Positions 41,766-50,581 of a stretch of DNA of 64,000 nt are shown in pieces. This DNA comes from Acidimicrobiia bacterium (GTDB lineage Bacteria > Actinomycetota > Acidimicrobiia > Spongiisociales > JAHEDJ01), in the NCBI GenBank assembly GCA_035471805.1, contig DATIPS010000055.1, forward strand, positions 16,737-80,736, read 5' to 3'. A program made the translations under genes and the position numbers. The notes beneath the pieces are model-generated. The model saw only the letters and a program-made list of their open reading frames with translations. It ran no database searches and was not told the origin of the DNA. Positions within the stretch are counted from its first letter, which is position 1. Every line of letters begins with the position of its first letter.

Positions 41766-42611
41766 ATGGCTGCGTTTCTCGTTATGTTGCGTGAAGGAGT
41801 TGAGGCGGCTCTTGTCGTCGCAATCCTGCTCGCTTACCTCAATAGGCTCGGTTCCCGTACTCAAATCCGGTGGGTTTGGGTTGGCACTCTCTCGGCGGCA
41901 TTCCTTTCGCTCTTGATCGGCGTCGTCATCTACAACACCATCGGAGCGCTCGAAGGTCGCGCCGAGGAGCTCACCGAGGGTGCCGTTGCCTTCGCCGCAG
42001 CCGGATTGCTCACCTGGATGATTTTCTGGATGGGCAAGAACGCCCGCCAGCTACGCGGCAAGCTCGAGTCCGAGGCCGCTTCCGCAGTCGAAGTCGGTGG
42101 AGTCGCCGCACTGGCCGCAGTCGCGTTCGTGGCTGTGATGAGAGAGGGGCTCGAGTCGGCTCTCTTCCTGATCTCGACCACAGTCGGCGAATCGGCCAGC
42201 GGCAGTCAACTCCTCGGAGGTCTCCTCGGCCTGTTGACTGCGATCGGGATCGGATACCTGATGTATCGGGGAGGTAGCCGGATCAACCTGCGCGTCTTCT
42301 TCCGGGTCACCGGGTTCCTCATCATCTTGTTCGCCGCCGGCCTCGTGTCGAAGGGAGTCCATGAGTTCCAGGAAGCGGCGGTCCTGCCGATCCTGGTTGA
42401 ACCTCTTTATCAGCTTCCCTTCGGCGATCCAGATGTGAGCACGGTCGCACGGTTCGCCAAGACGATGTTCGGATGGTCGCCGGCACCTTCGCTGCTCATG
42501 GTGTTTTCCTACTGGGCCTACTTGCTGCCCATCGGCGCGGCTTTCGCGCAGATGACCGCGGCGAAGCCGCAGGCCGAGGTGGGGCAGGCGAGCAGTAACG
42601 CGACCGCGTAG
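41766..42611 (+). CDS. FTR1/EfeU-family iron permease
   Basis: A 281-residue membrane protein with seven helices. The iron-binding REGxE motifs are REGVE at residues 9-13 (helix 1) and REGLE at 126-130 (helix 4). FTR1 proteins import iron, usually with an EfeO or multicopper-oxidase partner; none is adjacent here. ATG at 41766 with no ribosome site, consistent with leaderless translation from the promoter at 41732. C-terminal AQMTAAKPQAEVGQ tail is short. Confidence 0.9.
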   Translation: MAAFLVMLREGVEAALVVAILLAYLNRLGSRTQIRWVWVGTLSAAFLSLLIGVVIYNTIGALEGRAEELTEGAVAFAAAGLLTWMIFWMGKNARQLRGKLESEAASAVEVGGVAALAAVAFVAVMREGLESALFLISTTVGESASGSQLLGGLLGLLTAIGIGYLMYRGGSRINLRVFFRVTGFLIILFAAGLVSKGVHEFQEAAVLPILVEPLYQLPFGDPDVSTVARFAKTMFGWSPAPSLLMVFSYWAYLLPIGAAFAQMTAAKPQAEVGQASSNATA

Positions 42612-42613
42612 GA

Positions 42614-42643
42614 GCAGTCGGCCGACCCGCGCGGGTGCACTGC
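42614..42643 (+). terminator. Possible hairpin terminator after FTR1 gene
   Basis: Outer arms GCAGT (42614-42618) / ACTGC (42639-42643) enclose a palindrome ACCCGCGCGGGT (42625-42636). It is 3 bases after the stop, between convergent genes; no U-run. Confidence 0.4.
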
Positions 42644-42731
42644 TGCCGGCGAGACACAACCGCCAGAAGCCGTCGATGGTCCCGCGCCCGGACCTGCCGG
42701 GTCGCCGCCGAGTCGACTCCTACTTGTCGCC

Positions 42732-43226
42732 CTAAGCTTCGGCCGGAGGCCGCCAGAAGACTGCCAGCTGGGTGATGCCGGCACCGATACCGGCCAGACC
42801 GATGATGAAACCCGGCCAGCCGGAGAAGTCGAGGCCGGCGGCGTTGTCGATCGACCATTCACCTGCGCCTATCGTCGCCATCGTCAGGCCTACCACGCCC
42901 AGGGTCATCACATACTCCCATCCCTCGATGGGCCGGTTGAATGCGAAGAAACCCGCCTTGCGGTGATTGGACACTCCGGCGACGACCATCGTCGCGACCA
43001 GGCCGGCGGATGCGAAGGTCGTGAGGAATCCAAAGATGAGTCCGGTGCCAATTGCCAGCTCCCCGGCTGCTGCTAGGAATGCCTGCATCTTGGCTTGACG
43101 GAAGCCGATGGATTCGAACCAGGTGGCGGTGCTGTCGAGGTTCCGTCCGTGGTTCAAACCGTGGGCAATCATCACGGCGCCGATCGCCAACCGAAGTATG
43201 AAGAGACCCAGATCAATCGCTTCCAT
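42732..43226 (-). CDS. DoxX-family membrane protein
   Basis: A 164-residue protein with four helices: LGLFILRLAIGAVMIAHGLNHG, QAFLAAAGELAIGTGLIFGFLT, a third after VAGVSNHRKAGFFAF, and GWPGFIIGLAGIGAGITQLAVFW. The first-helix HG motif and the AGE-LxxG loop fit DoxX. The family includes quinol-related and stress membrane proteins (in mycobacteria a membrane-associated oxidoreductase complex subunit). ATG at 43226 (MEAIDLG); the frame is open upstream. Stands alone. Confidence 0.8.
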   Translation of the reverse strand: MEAIDLGLFILRLAIGAVMIAHGLNHGRNLDSTATWFESIGFRQAKMQAFLAAAGELAIGTGLIFGFLTTFASAGLVATMVVAGVSNHRKAGFFAFNRPIEGWEYVMTLGVVGLTMATIGAGEWSIDNAAGLDFSGWPGFIIGLAGIGAGITQLAVFWRPPAEA

Positions 43227-43375
43227 ATCAACCTCTCTCGTCCGGGGATGAGTACTCCCCCCAACCAACTTGGGGCCGTATCGTATTCCATTGCCTCCGG
43301 TCATGCTCGAAAGAGCAGGCGGAAACTGTCGCCGGTTTCATCGGGTATTTGTGCCGGGGAGCTGGGCCGATCGGG

Positions 43376-44182
43376 CTACAGCTCGGCCGAGAGACCCGGC
43401 TTCCTCGCCACCCACACAGTCCATTCGAGAACCCGCCGGTCCCGTTCGAACTCTCGCTGCCACTCGCGGGCCATGCTCCTGGCATCGACGGCGGGTTCCG
43501 GGCCGTCATACGTGTCGGCGGACTCGATCACGAGCCGGTGATATCCAGCCCAACCCTCATCCGGGCTCACGTAGCAGTGGACCGGTTCGAGGCCGGCCGC
43601 CTCGAGAGCCTCGATCTGGTCGGACTCTGAGGTCATCGATGTCTCCGGCCCGATAACCGACTCGAGAGTTGCCCGGTCGATTCCCGCTTTGGCGCGGAGA
43701 TCGCCGATGGCGATCCGACCTCCGGGTCGCGTGCGCGTGGCGAGTGCCCGTACCGTCCCGCTGAATCCATGCCATATCCATGATGCTCCGAGGCTCACGG
43801 CGACGTCCCACTGCTGCCCGTCATCGAGCGACGCACCTCCACCCAGCCACCATTCGACCGAGCCACGCAGCATGCGGCCCTTCGTTCGTTCGGTCGCGCG
43901 GGTTAGCACCCATGGCGACAAATCAAGTCCCACGCCCTCGATCTGAGCCCGTTCGGCGGCCTTGAGCAGGAACTCTCCGTGTCCGCAGGCGATGTCGATC
44001 ATCCGCTCGCCGTCGATGGGAGCCAGACGGTCGACGAGCGACTCGAGCGCCTCGTGCGTCATCGGATTGCAGATGTCGTGCAGGTGATGCATCGCCTCGA
44101 AAGGAGCGAAGCGAGCCCACTCTCCCTCGACGTCGGTACCCGGGAGTATCTTCACCGATTCCGGGAGCAGCGGGTGAGCCAT
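43376..44182 (-). CDS. SAM-dependent methyltransferase
   Basis: A 268-residue class I methyltransferase: motif I MIDIACGHGEFL (SAM-binding), acidic end of strand 2 GVGLDLSPW, motif IV region WDVAVSLGASWIWHGF, motif VI RPGGRIAIGDL. The first part (MHHLHDICNPMTHEALESLVDRL) is the cap. Substrate unknown. ATG at 44182 chosen as the start of the conserved region; the frame extends upstream. Divergent from the ABC exporter. Confidence 0.82.
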   Translation of the reverse strand: MAHPLLPESVKILPGTDVEGEWARFAPFEAMHHLHDICNPMTHEALESLVDRLAPIDGERMIDIACGHGEFLLKAAERAQIEGVGLDLSPWVLTRATERTKGRMLRGSVEWWLGGGASLDDGQQWDVAVSLGASWIWHGFSGTVRALATRTRPGGRIAIGDLRAKAGIDRATLESVIGPETSMTSESDQIEALEAAGLEPVHCYVSPDEGWAGYHRLVIESADTYDGPEPAVDARSMAREWQREFERDRRVLEWTVWVARKPGLSAEL

Positions 44183-44331
44183 TGCTGTGAGGGTAGCGGA
44201 GTGAATCGTCCCCGGCCGGAGTCCCCGGGCCGCGGCCGGCCGAGCCTTCAGCCCCCACTCGGCCGGAGACGATCTAACCACCCCGATCGTTTAGCCTCTC
44301 GTAGCCGTATTCGTTCTCCAGGGGTGACGCC

Positions 44332-45336
44332 GTGACCAATCCGATAGTTCGTGTCGAAAACGTCGTCAAGACGTTTCCAAAGGCGAACGTAGTGGCGCTC
44401 GATGGTGTGAGCCTCGAGTTTGAGGCCGGAATTGTCTACGGGCTGCTGGGGCCGAACGGTGCCGGAAAGACAACGCTGATTCGTGTTCTGACCACACTGC
44501 TGCGCGCCGACTCGGGCTATGCCGAGGTTGCCGGCGTCGACGTGGCGGCCGATCCCACGTCTGCCCGGACACACATCGGACTGGCCGGCCAGTACGCAGC
44601 CGTCGACGAATACCTGACGGGCCGTGAGAACGTTGAGATGGTGGGACGCCTCTACAACCTCTCCGCTGTCGAAGCGAGACGCCGAGCCGATGAAGTCCTG
44701 CACGGAATCCACCTCGCCGACGCCGCCGATCGTGCGGTTCGTACCTACTCGGGTGGCATGCGCCGCCGCCTCGACCTGGCGGCCTCGCTGGTCGGCAAGC
44801 CGAAAGTCCTGTTTCTGGACGAGCCGACCACCGGCATAGATCCGCAAAGCAGGATCGACCTTTGGGACCTGATCGAGGATCTGGTCTCCTCAGGAACCAC
44901 CGTTCTGCTCACCACCCAGTACCTCGACGAAGCCGACCAACTGGCGGATCGCATCGGCGTGATCGACAACGGGAGGCTGATCGCACAGGGGACGGGAGAT
45001 CAACTCAAGGATCAGATGGGTGGTTCGGTCATCGAACTGCACATCGCCGAGGAGGATCGGGACGACGCGATAGCGTCGCTGGTCGACGTATCGACCGAAC
45101 CGGCGATCTTCGACAACTACAGGGGAAGCGTCCGGCTCCCTGCTCCGGACGGTTCCCAGACGCTGATGAAAGTCGTTAGGCGCCTCGATGAGCGGGGCAT
45201 CGGCGTGCAAGACGTGGCACTGCACAAGCCCACCCTCGACGACGTGTTTCTGAAACTCACAGGACGCGGGGCGGCCGAGGCCGAGGCCGAGACATCGGCA
45301 TCCGGGAAGAGACGGGGAAGGCGGAGGAGCAACTGA
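44332..45336 (+). CDS. DrrA-family ABC transporter ATPase
   Basis: A 334-residue ATPase: Walker A GPNGAGKTT (near residue 42), Q-loop LAGQYAAVDEYLTGREN, signature YSGGMRRRLDLAASL, Walker B VLFLDEPTTGIDP, switch His replaced by Gln (TTQYLDEADQ), as is normal for the DrrA group, and the accessory C-terminal domain ending HKPTLDDVFLKLTGRG plus a basic tail. It energises the adjacent permease for antibiotic/daunorubicin-type or lipid export. GTG start. Stop and permease ATG overlap by one base (TGATG). Confidence 0.92.
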   Translation: MTNPIVRVENVVKTFPKANVVALDGVSLEFEAGIVYGLLGPNGAGKTTLIRVLTTLLRADSGYAEVAGVDVAADPTSARTHIGLAGQYAAVDEYLTGRENVEMVGRLYNLSAVEARRRADEVLHGIHLADAADRAVRTYSGGMRRRLDLAASLVGKPKVLFLDEPTTGIDPQSRIDLWDLIEDLVSSGTTVLLTTQYLDEADQLADRIGVIDNGRLIAQGTGDQLKDQMGGSVIELHIAEEDRDDAIASLVDVSTEPAIFDNYRGSVRLPAPDGSQTLMKVVRRLDERGIGVQDVALHKPTLDDVFLKLTGRGAAEAEAETSASGKRRGRRRSN

Positions 45337-46214
45337 TGGCAGCAACAAACGAGAGCGTCGAACGGACGCGGATCACCCCGCTGCACGCCGCCAAGGACAT
45401 AGCAGTTATCACGAGACGAAACCTGCTGCGCAACATCAGGCTGCCGCAACTGCTGATCTTCGCCACGGTGCAGCCGGTCATGTTCCTGCTGCTCTTCAAC
45501 TACGTCTTCGGTGGTGCGATAGGTGGGGCGATCCCGCCCGTTGCGCAGGGCGAATACATCAACTGGCTCTTGCCGGGACTGCTGATCCAGGTGGCGGCAT
45601 TCGGGGCCGGTCAGACGGCACTCGGCCTGACCGAAGATCTGTCGAAGGGCGTGATCGACAGGTTCCGCTCCTTGCCGATGGCCCGGTCGGCCGTTCTGGC
45701 AGGACGAACACTCTCGGACATAATCAGAAACGGATTCGTCATCACTCTGATGGTGGTGATGGGCTTCTTCATGGGTTTCCGCTACCAGACCAGCTTCATA
45801 GGCTTCTTTGCAGGCCTGCTGGTGGCGATGCTGTTCGCCTACGCCCTGTCGTGGATCATGGCGGCCATCGGCCTGGCAGTGAAGAACCCCGAGGCGGCGC
45901 AGTCGGCCGTGTTCCTGCCCGTGTTTCCTCTCGTGTTCGCCAGTTCGGTATTCGTGCCGACGCAGACCATGCCCGAGTGGCTGCGTGCGTTCGCCGAGAT
46001 ACAGCCGATCACCGTCACGACCAACGCCCTACGCGGGTTGATGCTCGGCCGGGAAGCTCTTGCAGACTTCGGACCCGGGATCAATCCGGCCCAGGCGCTT
46101 GCGGACGCATCGTCTGTCGGCGGCCAGGTGTTGATGTCCATGCTCTGGTCGATCGGCATCCTGCTCGTCTTCATCCCGTTGTCGGTGCGGGTCTACCGGC
46201 GGACGGTCGGGTAG
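45336..46214 (+). CDS. DrrB-family ABC-2 permease
   Basis: A 292-residue permease with six helices. Signature elements of DrrB: NLLRNIRLPQLLIFATVQPVMFLLLFNYVFGGAI, LTEDLSKGVIDRFRSLPMARSAVLAGRTLSD, and FASSVFVPTQTMPEWLRAFAEIQPIT with the NALRGL box. Works with the ATPase coded immediately upstream. ATG overlaps the ATPase stop. The 195 bases downstream to the phosphodiesterase stop show no gene. Confidence 0.9.
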   Translation: MAATNESVERTRITPLHAAKDIAVITRRNLLRNIRLPQLLIFATVQPVMFLLLFNYVFGGAIGGAIPPVAQGEYINWLLPGLLIQVAAFGAGQTALGLTEDLSKGVIDRFRSLPMARSAVLAGRTLSDIIRNGFVITLMVVMGFFMGFRYQTSFIGFFAGLLVAMLFAYALSWIMAAIGLAVKNPEAAQSAVFLPVFPLVFASSVFVPTQTMPEWLRAFAEIQPITVTTNALRGLMLGREALADFGPGINPAQALADASSVGGQVLMSMLWSIGILLVFIPLSVRVYRRTVG

Positions 46215-46409
46215 GGCGCCGGGCCGGGCCGCCGGCCGTTGCCTTCAACGTCTGGCAAGCCTGGGCCGAACTCGCCGGGGCGACCGAGTCGTTCAGTGAG
46301 GTTGCCGATCGAGTGACAATGAGCCTCGGTCCTCTCTCCCGTCGACGACTCGAGGATCGTGGCGCTCCCCCAAGGGAGAGGAGCGGTCGAGCTATGCGGG
46401 TTCGGTGGC

Positions 46410-47513
46410 CTACCCGGCACCCACCAGCAGCGGGACTCTCACTTCCTGGTCTTCGGTTCCGCCGTGATGGCCGATCATCCTCTTGTCTGCCCCCGGAGGG
46501 AGGAGGACTTTCCCCCGGTTCGCGACGAGCACACCATCTGGGGCACGCCCGGTCACGGCGGGGTGGAAGGGTTCGGGTCCGAGCAGCGGAGCTACCTCGG
46601 TCCAGGGCACCCAGGTGGCCGGATGCTCGGCCGCCAGTCTTTCACCCTCCCCTTCGGCGGACCGGACGAACGAGTTCCGCGGGTCACCGTAGAACGTGAC
46701 GCCTTCGATCCCCTCGCGAATCAGCACCTTGTCGTTCTCCTCGTAATCGATGTGGCCGTGATCCCCGGTTCCGACGGCCACCGCATGGGCCGGAAGGCGG
46801 TCCACGATGCGTTGCCAGATGGTCGCCGCAGTGGTCAGAGCCTCGGAAAAACCCTCGGACTGCTGGCCGGTCATGTGCGCTGCGACATCCACCCCCGGGA
46901 AGTAGGTGAAGATCAGTCGCCCGGGTTCGACCGCGAGGTCGAGCGTGGCGTCGATGATTTCCTCGACCGTCCAGGCACCCTCGAATCGGCAGCCTCTGTA
47001 GAGCGTTCTGCTGAGCGGTGATCCGTCGAACGCCCCCGGTTGAACCGTGATCGGTTCCACACCGGCCGCCGACAGCCGCTCCCAGAGGTTGGGAGTCGGG
47101 AGGAAGGAACCGTGGTCGACCGCCACCGGCTCCCCGGACGGCCCTCTCCACTTGAGCGTGTTGACCACGCGGTCGACTTCCGGCAGGTACAGCTGATACG
47201 AGATGAGTCCGTGCTGTGAAGGCGGAAGGCCCGTCGCGACGGTCGCCATGTTGACTGTTGTCTGGGTCGGGAACATGGCGTCTATGGCGCCCACCCGGGT
47301 GGCGGCCAGCGGCCCGGCGGCCGGATGATCCAGCATTGCATCACCAAGACCGTCGAACATGCAGAGGACGTAGGTACCGGCTCCCGGTATCGCCGCCGAC
47401 AGGTCCTCGGCCAGGCCGGGGAAACGTGTGCGACCCGTCAAGCGCACCTCGAGTTCTGCCACCAGGTTGAGCAGCGATCGGCCGGAGAAATCGGGCGAAC
47501 GGAGTGGATTCAC
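46410..47513 (-). CDS. Alkaline phosphatase-superfamily phosphodiesterase-like protein
   Basis: A 367-residue protein of the NPP/type I phosphodiesterase group. Metal/nucleophile features: CMFDGLGDAM (first metal Asp), TQTTVNMATVATGLPPSQHGLISYQLY (nucleophilic Thr), YFPGVDVAAHMTG (metal Asp and His), VAVGTGDHGHIDY (Asp/His pair), and KRMIGHHGG (last His). It likely hydrolyses a nucleotide or phosphodiester/phosphonate substrate. Start uncertain: GTG at 47513 or 47516; the frame is open to 47699 but without conserved sequence. Confidence 0.8.
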   Translation of the reverse strand: MNPLRSPDFSGRSLLNLVAELEVRLTGRTRFPGLAEDLSAAIPGAGTYVLCMFDGLGDAMLDHPAAGPLAATRVGAIDAMFPTQTTVNMATVATGLPPSQHGLISYQLYLPEVDRVVNTLKWRGPSGEPVAVDHGSFLPTPNLWERLSAAGVEPITVQPGAFDGSPLSRTLYRGCRFEGAWTVEEIIDATLDLAVEPGRLIFTYFPGVDVAAHMTGQQSEGFSEALTTAATIWQRIVDRLPAHAVAVGTGDHGHIDYEENDKVLIREGIEGVTFYGDPRNSFVRSAEGEGERLAAEHPATWVPWTEVAPLLGPEPFHPAVTGRAPDGVLVANRGKVLLPPGADKRMIGHHGGTEDQEVRVPLLVGAG

Positions 47514-47780
47514 CACCGGAAGGGTAGTTGGAGCAGACCACCCGACCGGAGGTGGATGCGTCCCCGGGTTCGAAAGCAACCGCCGGGCGGCGAACCGACC
47601 CATCGAAGCGAGGAAGGCGGGAGCATCTTCGAGTTCGCATCCCTCTGAAACCGATCTCCCGGCCAGACGAGCAACCGGTGCAGTGAGCGGCGGCCGCAAG
47701 TCCCCCCTCCCACCTGATCCTCGGGATCACGTCGGAACACCCCATTCCCAATGGGCGAGAATCTCGTCCGGCAAGTCACT

Positions 47781-47808
47781 TTGGGCGGGCACCTTGTGTG
47801 TCTAGACT
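47781..47808 (+). promoter_or_regulatory. Candidate nuo promoter
   Basis: TTGGGC (47781-47786) and TAGACT (47803-47808) with a 16-base spacer. TAGACT fits the actinobacterial TANNNT -10. The predicted mRNA would start near 47815, giving a ~50-base leader that includes the palindrome at 47820. Confidence 0.45.
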
Positions 47809-47819
47809 CCGTGCCGATC

Positions 47820-47839
47820 CGAGGGCGGGACCGCCCTCG
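47820..47839 (+). promoter_or_regulatory. Perfect 20-bp palindrome in nuo leader
   Basis: CGAGGGCGG (47820-47828) and CCGCCCTCG (47831-47839) separated by GA. It could be an operator for a dimeric regulator or an RNA hairpin 26 bases before the nuoA start. Confidence 0.55.
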
Positions 47840-47864
47840 TTTCGTGAGGGAGAGCGGAGAAGGC

Positions 47865-48230
47865 GTGAGCGCGTATTTTCAGGACTACATAACGGTCGGT
47901 TCCTTCGCTGCGCTCGGTGTTGTGCTTGTCATCGTGATGCTCGGCGTGGCTGCTCTGCTCAGACCCTCCAACCCTTCTCCCGCCAAGCTGAAGACCTACG
48001 AGTGCGGCGTTGATCCCGTAGGCGAAGGCTGGAATCAGTCGTACATCCGCTACTACGTGTTCGGCTTGCTGTTCGTGATCTTCGACGTAGAAGCCGTCTT
48101 CATCTTCCCCTGGGCCATATTGCTGGAGGATCTTGGAGTGTTCGGTCTCGTCGAGATGCTGATCTTCATCTGGATTCTCCTCATGGGGTTGATCTTCGCC
48201 ATACGTAAGGGAGTCCTCCGGTGGGAGTGA
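47865..48230 (+). CDS. nuoA: NADH-quinone oxidoreductase subunit A
   Basis: A 121-residue complex I membrane subunit with three helices. [42 protein letters not shown] contains the conserved Cys loop and the acidic FDVE of helix 2. Sits at the junction of the membrane and peripheral arms. GTG start with GAGAAGG (47857-47863). Overlaps nuoB by 10 bases. First gene of a ten-kilobase operon. Confidence 0.95.
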   Translation: MSAYFQDYITVGSFAALGVVLVIVMLGVAALLRPSNPSPAKLKTYECGVDPVGEGWNQSYIRYYVFGLLFVIFDVEAVFIFPWAILLEDLGVFGLVEMLIFIWILLMGLIFAIRKGVLRWE

Positions 48231-48718
48231 TCGAGAAGTTCGGGATGCCGAAACCGGCGTCCTGGCTGCTGAACTGGGGACGGAAGTACTCCCTGTGGCT
48301 GTTCCAGTTCGGGCTGGCCTGCTGCTCGGTTGAGATGCTCGCCGCCGCGGGCCCCCGCTACGACATGATGCGGTTCGGGATCATCCCTCTACCAGCCTCG
48401 CCCCGGCAGGCCGACCTGATGGTCGTGGCCGGCACGCTGACCGACAAGATGGCACCGGCCGTCAAGCGTATCTACGACCAGATGCCCGATCCGAAATACG
48501 TGATCTCGATGGGATCGTGCTCGAACAGTGGCGGCCCCTACTGGGACTCCTACTCGGTTACCAAAGGCGTCGATCAGATCATCCCCGTAGACGTGTACGT
48601 TCCGGGCTGCCCGCCGCGGCCGGAGGCACTGATGGAAGCCATCGTGCTGCTGCAGAAGAAGATCCAAAACGAGAACCTTCAAGACAAATGGACGCATCGT
48701 GACGAACAATCCGCCTGA
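48221..48718 (+). CDS. nuoB: NADH-quinone oxidoreductase subunit B
   Basis: A 165-residue subunit carrying Fe-S cluster N2. Ligand cysteines: the adjacent pair in [19 protein letters not shown] and [11 protein letters not shown]. The quinone-site loop [13 protein letters not shown] is also intact. Receives electrons for transfer to quinone at the NuoB/D interface. GTG start at 48221 (a second GTG at 48227). Ends inside nuoC (20-base overlap). Confidence 0.96.
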   Translation: MGVIEKFGMPKPASWLLNWGRKYSLWLFQFGLACCSVEMLAAAGPRYDMMRFGIIPLPASPRQADLMVVAGTLTDKMAPAVKRIYDQMPDPKYVISMGSCSNSGGPYWDSYSVTKGVDQIIPVDVYVPGCPPRPEALMEAIVLLQKKIQNENLQDKWTHRDEQSA

Positions 48719-49286
48719 GTCCATCGAGGATTTTGCGGCTTCCGTCGCCGGGACCGTGGGGGCGACCGGCCACTCATCCGATCTTGGCACGGTCAAACTG
48801 TACGTCGATCGTGAGCGCTGGCGGGAAGCCGTCACGGCCGCCCGCGACGACGCCGGCCTGCCCTTCTTCTCGTGGCTCTCGGCAGTTGACTGGAGCAACG
48901 ATGTGGCGGTAGGCGACCCTCCGTCAGAAGAGGTGGAGGAGCGGTACGAGGTCATGTGCGCGGTTTCGAACGTGACCGACGGCCAGATCGTCATACTGAG
49001 CACCGACCTTCCCAAGGACGATCCGGTGATCGAGTCGGTCAGCAGTGTCTACCCGGGTGCCAACTGGCATGAACGGGAGACGGCCGAGATGTTCGAGATC
49101 ACATTTGCCGGTCATCCGAACCTCGTGAAGCTCTACCTGACATCCGACTTCGTAGGCCATCCACTCAAGAAGTCGTACGGACTGATCAGTCGTGAAGTGA
49201 AGCCCTGGCCCGGCGATGTCGACGTCGAGGACATGCCCGATTCTGCCGATTCAGATTCGCCCAGTTTCGAGAACCCGGACGCCTGA
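48699..49286 (+). CDS. nuoC: NADH-quinone oxidoreductase subunit C
   Basis: A 195-residue peripheral subunit (30-kDa type). Conserved block [38 protein letters not shown] near residues 128-165. Acidic C-terminal tail. Separate from NuoD, not fused. GTG start inside nuoB; stop overlaps the nuoD ATG by one base (TGATG). Confidence 0.93.
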   Translation: MTNNPPESIEDFAASVAGTVGATGHSSDLGTVKLYVDRERWREAVTAARDDAGLPFFSWLSAVDWSNDVAVGDPPSEEVEERYEVMCAVSNVTDGQIVILSTDLPKDDPVIESVSSVYPGANWHERETAEMFEITFAGHPNLVKLYLTSDFVGHPLKKSYGLISREVKPWPGDVDVEDMPDSADSDSPSFENPDA

Positions 49287-50473
49287 TGCTGGATCGAAGC
49301 GCCCTCCACCATCTGTCCGAAGCGGCCGTCGCGATCGAACTCGAGACGCCGGAAATGACCCTGAATATCGGACCCCAACACCCATCTACTCACGGCGTGC
49401 TCCGCCTGGTGGCGAAGGTCGACGGTGAGAAGGTCTACGACGTGCAACCCGTCGTCGGCTACATGCACCGGGGCTACGAAAAGATCAGCGAGGTCCGCAC
49501 CTATCCGCAGATCATCACTCTCATCAACCGGATCGAATGGGTGTCCGGCTACGCCAACGAGATCCCGTTCCTCGTCGCGACCGAGCGGATCATGGGCGTC
49601 GAGGCGCCACCGCGCGCCCAGTACATCCGCCTGATCCTGACAGAGATGACGAGGCTTTCGAGTCACCTGATGTTCATGGGTTCGTATCCACTCGAACTGG
49701 GGGCGGCCACACCGCTGATGTTCGCGCTCCGCGAACGGGAACGGGTTCTCGATCTGATCGAGAGCGTCACCGGTGGACGGTTCCATCCGAACTTCAATCG
49801 GATTGGCGGCGTGAAACCGGTTGCAGGAGCCGGGCCCAATCAGAAGAAGGCTTCGCAGGATCTCCCTGCCGGGTTCCTCCAGGAGACACGCCGGGCGATG
49901 GATCGTGTCCTCTCGACTTCAGACGAGATCGAAGACCTGATCGCCGGCAACGAGGTGCTCCTGGCCCGCACCAAAGGTGTGGGTGTCCTGCCGGCCGAAG
50001 TTGCTCTGGCCTACGGGGTTTCCGGCCCGAACCTGCGAGCCTCGGGAGTTGACTTCGACCTCCGCAAGAAGGCCGATTACCTGCCCTACGACGAACTCGA
50101 TTTCGAGACTGCCGTCACTCAATCGGGGGACTGCTGGGATCGCTGGTGGGTTCGTCTCGTAGAGATTCGCGAGTCGGCCAAGATGATCAAACAGGCCGTC
50201 GATCAAATCCCCTCCGGCCCCCTCCAGGCCAAGGTGCCACGTGTCATAAAGGTGCCGAAGGGCGAGACCTATGTGCGTGCCGAGAACCCGAAGGGTGAGA
50301 TGGGGTACCACGTCATCTCCGAGGGTGGCCAGATCCCGTACCGGGTGAAGATCCGCTCCGCATCCTTCAACAACATCTCGATCCTGCCGCACATCCTCGA
50401 AGGGATCCTGATTCCCGACATTGTGGCGATCATGGGTTCCCTCGACTTCGTACTAGGGGACGTGGACCGCTGA
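49286..50473 (+). CDS. nuoD: NADH-quinone oxidoreductase subunit D
   Basis: A 395-residue 49-kDa-type subunit lining the quinone pocket. IGPQHPSTHGVLRLV holds the quinone-contact His, followed by YMHRGYEKISE and LTEMTRLSSHLMFMG. SVTGGRFHPNFNRIGGV and the C-terminal IPDIVAIMGSLDFVLGDVDR are typical. ATG start overlapping the nuoC stop. Followed by a 108-base gap and then nuoH, where nuoE, nuoF and nuoG would be expected in a 14-gene cluster. Confidence 0.96.
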   Translation: MLDRSALHHLSEAAVAIELETPEMTLNIGPQHPSTHGVLRLVAKVDGEKVYDVQPVVGYMHRGYEKISEVRTYPQIITLINRIEWVSGYANEIPFLVATERIMGVEAPPRAQYIRLILTEMTRLSSHLMFMGSYPLELGAATPLMFALRERERVLDLIESVTGGRFHPNFNRIGGVKPVAGAGPNQKKASQDLPAGFLQETRRAMDRVLSTSDEIEDLIAGNEVLLARTKGVGVLPAEVALAYGVSGPNLRASGVDFDLRKKADYLPYDELDFETAVTQSGDCWDRWWVRLVEIRESAKMIKQAVDQIPSGPLQAKVPRVIKVPKGETYVRAENPKGEMGYHVISEGGQIPYRVKIRSASFNNISILPHILEGILIPDIVAIMGSLDFVLGDVDR

Positions 50474-50581
50474 TGGCTTGTCTCTCGCCTTGCTCGCTCA
50501 AGCTCGCGGTCTCGCACCACAGAACTCCACCCCGGTTGACTTCCCGGGTCGCCGGGTCGAGCGTGGAAGGGGGGTCACGGC
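50474..50581 (+). other. nuoD-nuoH spacer, site of missing nuoEFG
   Basis: A 108-base gap with no gene; genes on either side are otherwise tightly packed. It contains C/T-rich direct and partly inverted short repeats (CTCGCCTTGCTCGCTC, AGCTCGCGGTCTCGC). No nuoE, F or G remnant can be seen. Confidence 0.6.

Larger units (their letters stand above)
47514..47864. other. 351-base divergent intergenic region before nuoA
   Basis: No gene is supported here. It separates the reverse phosphodiesterase from the forward nuo operon. The part near nuoA holds a promoter-like pair (47781-47808) and a perfect palindrome (47820-47839). The part near 47520-47700 is open on the reverse strand in frame with the phosphodiesterase, but shows no conserved sequence. 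Confidence 0.6.

Noticed and set aside
47516..47699. N-terminal extension of the phosphodiesterase
   Set aside because: The frame is open, but the translation lacks conserved sequence, and a GTG pair at 47513-47516 fits the start of the family domain.
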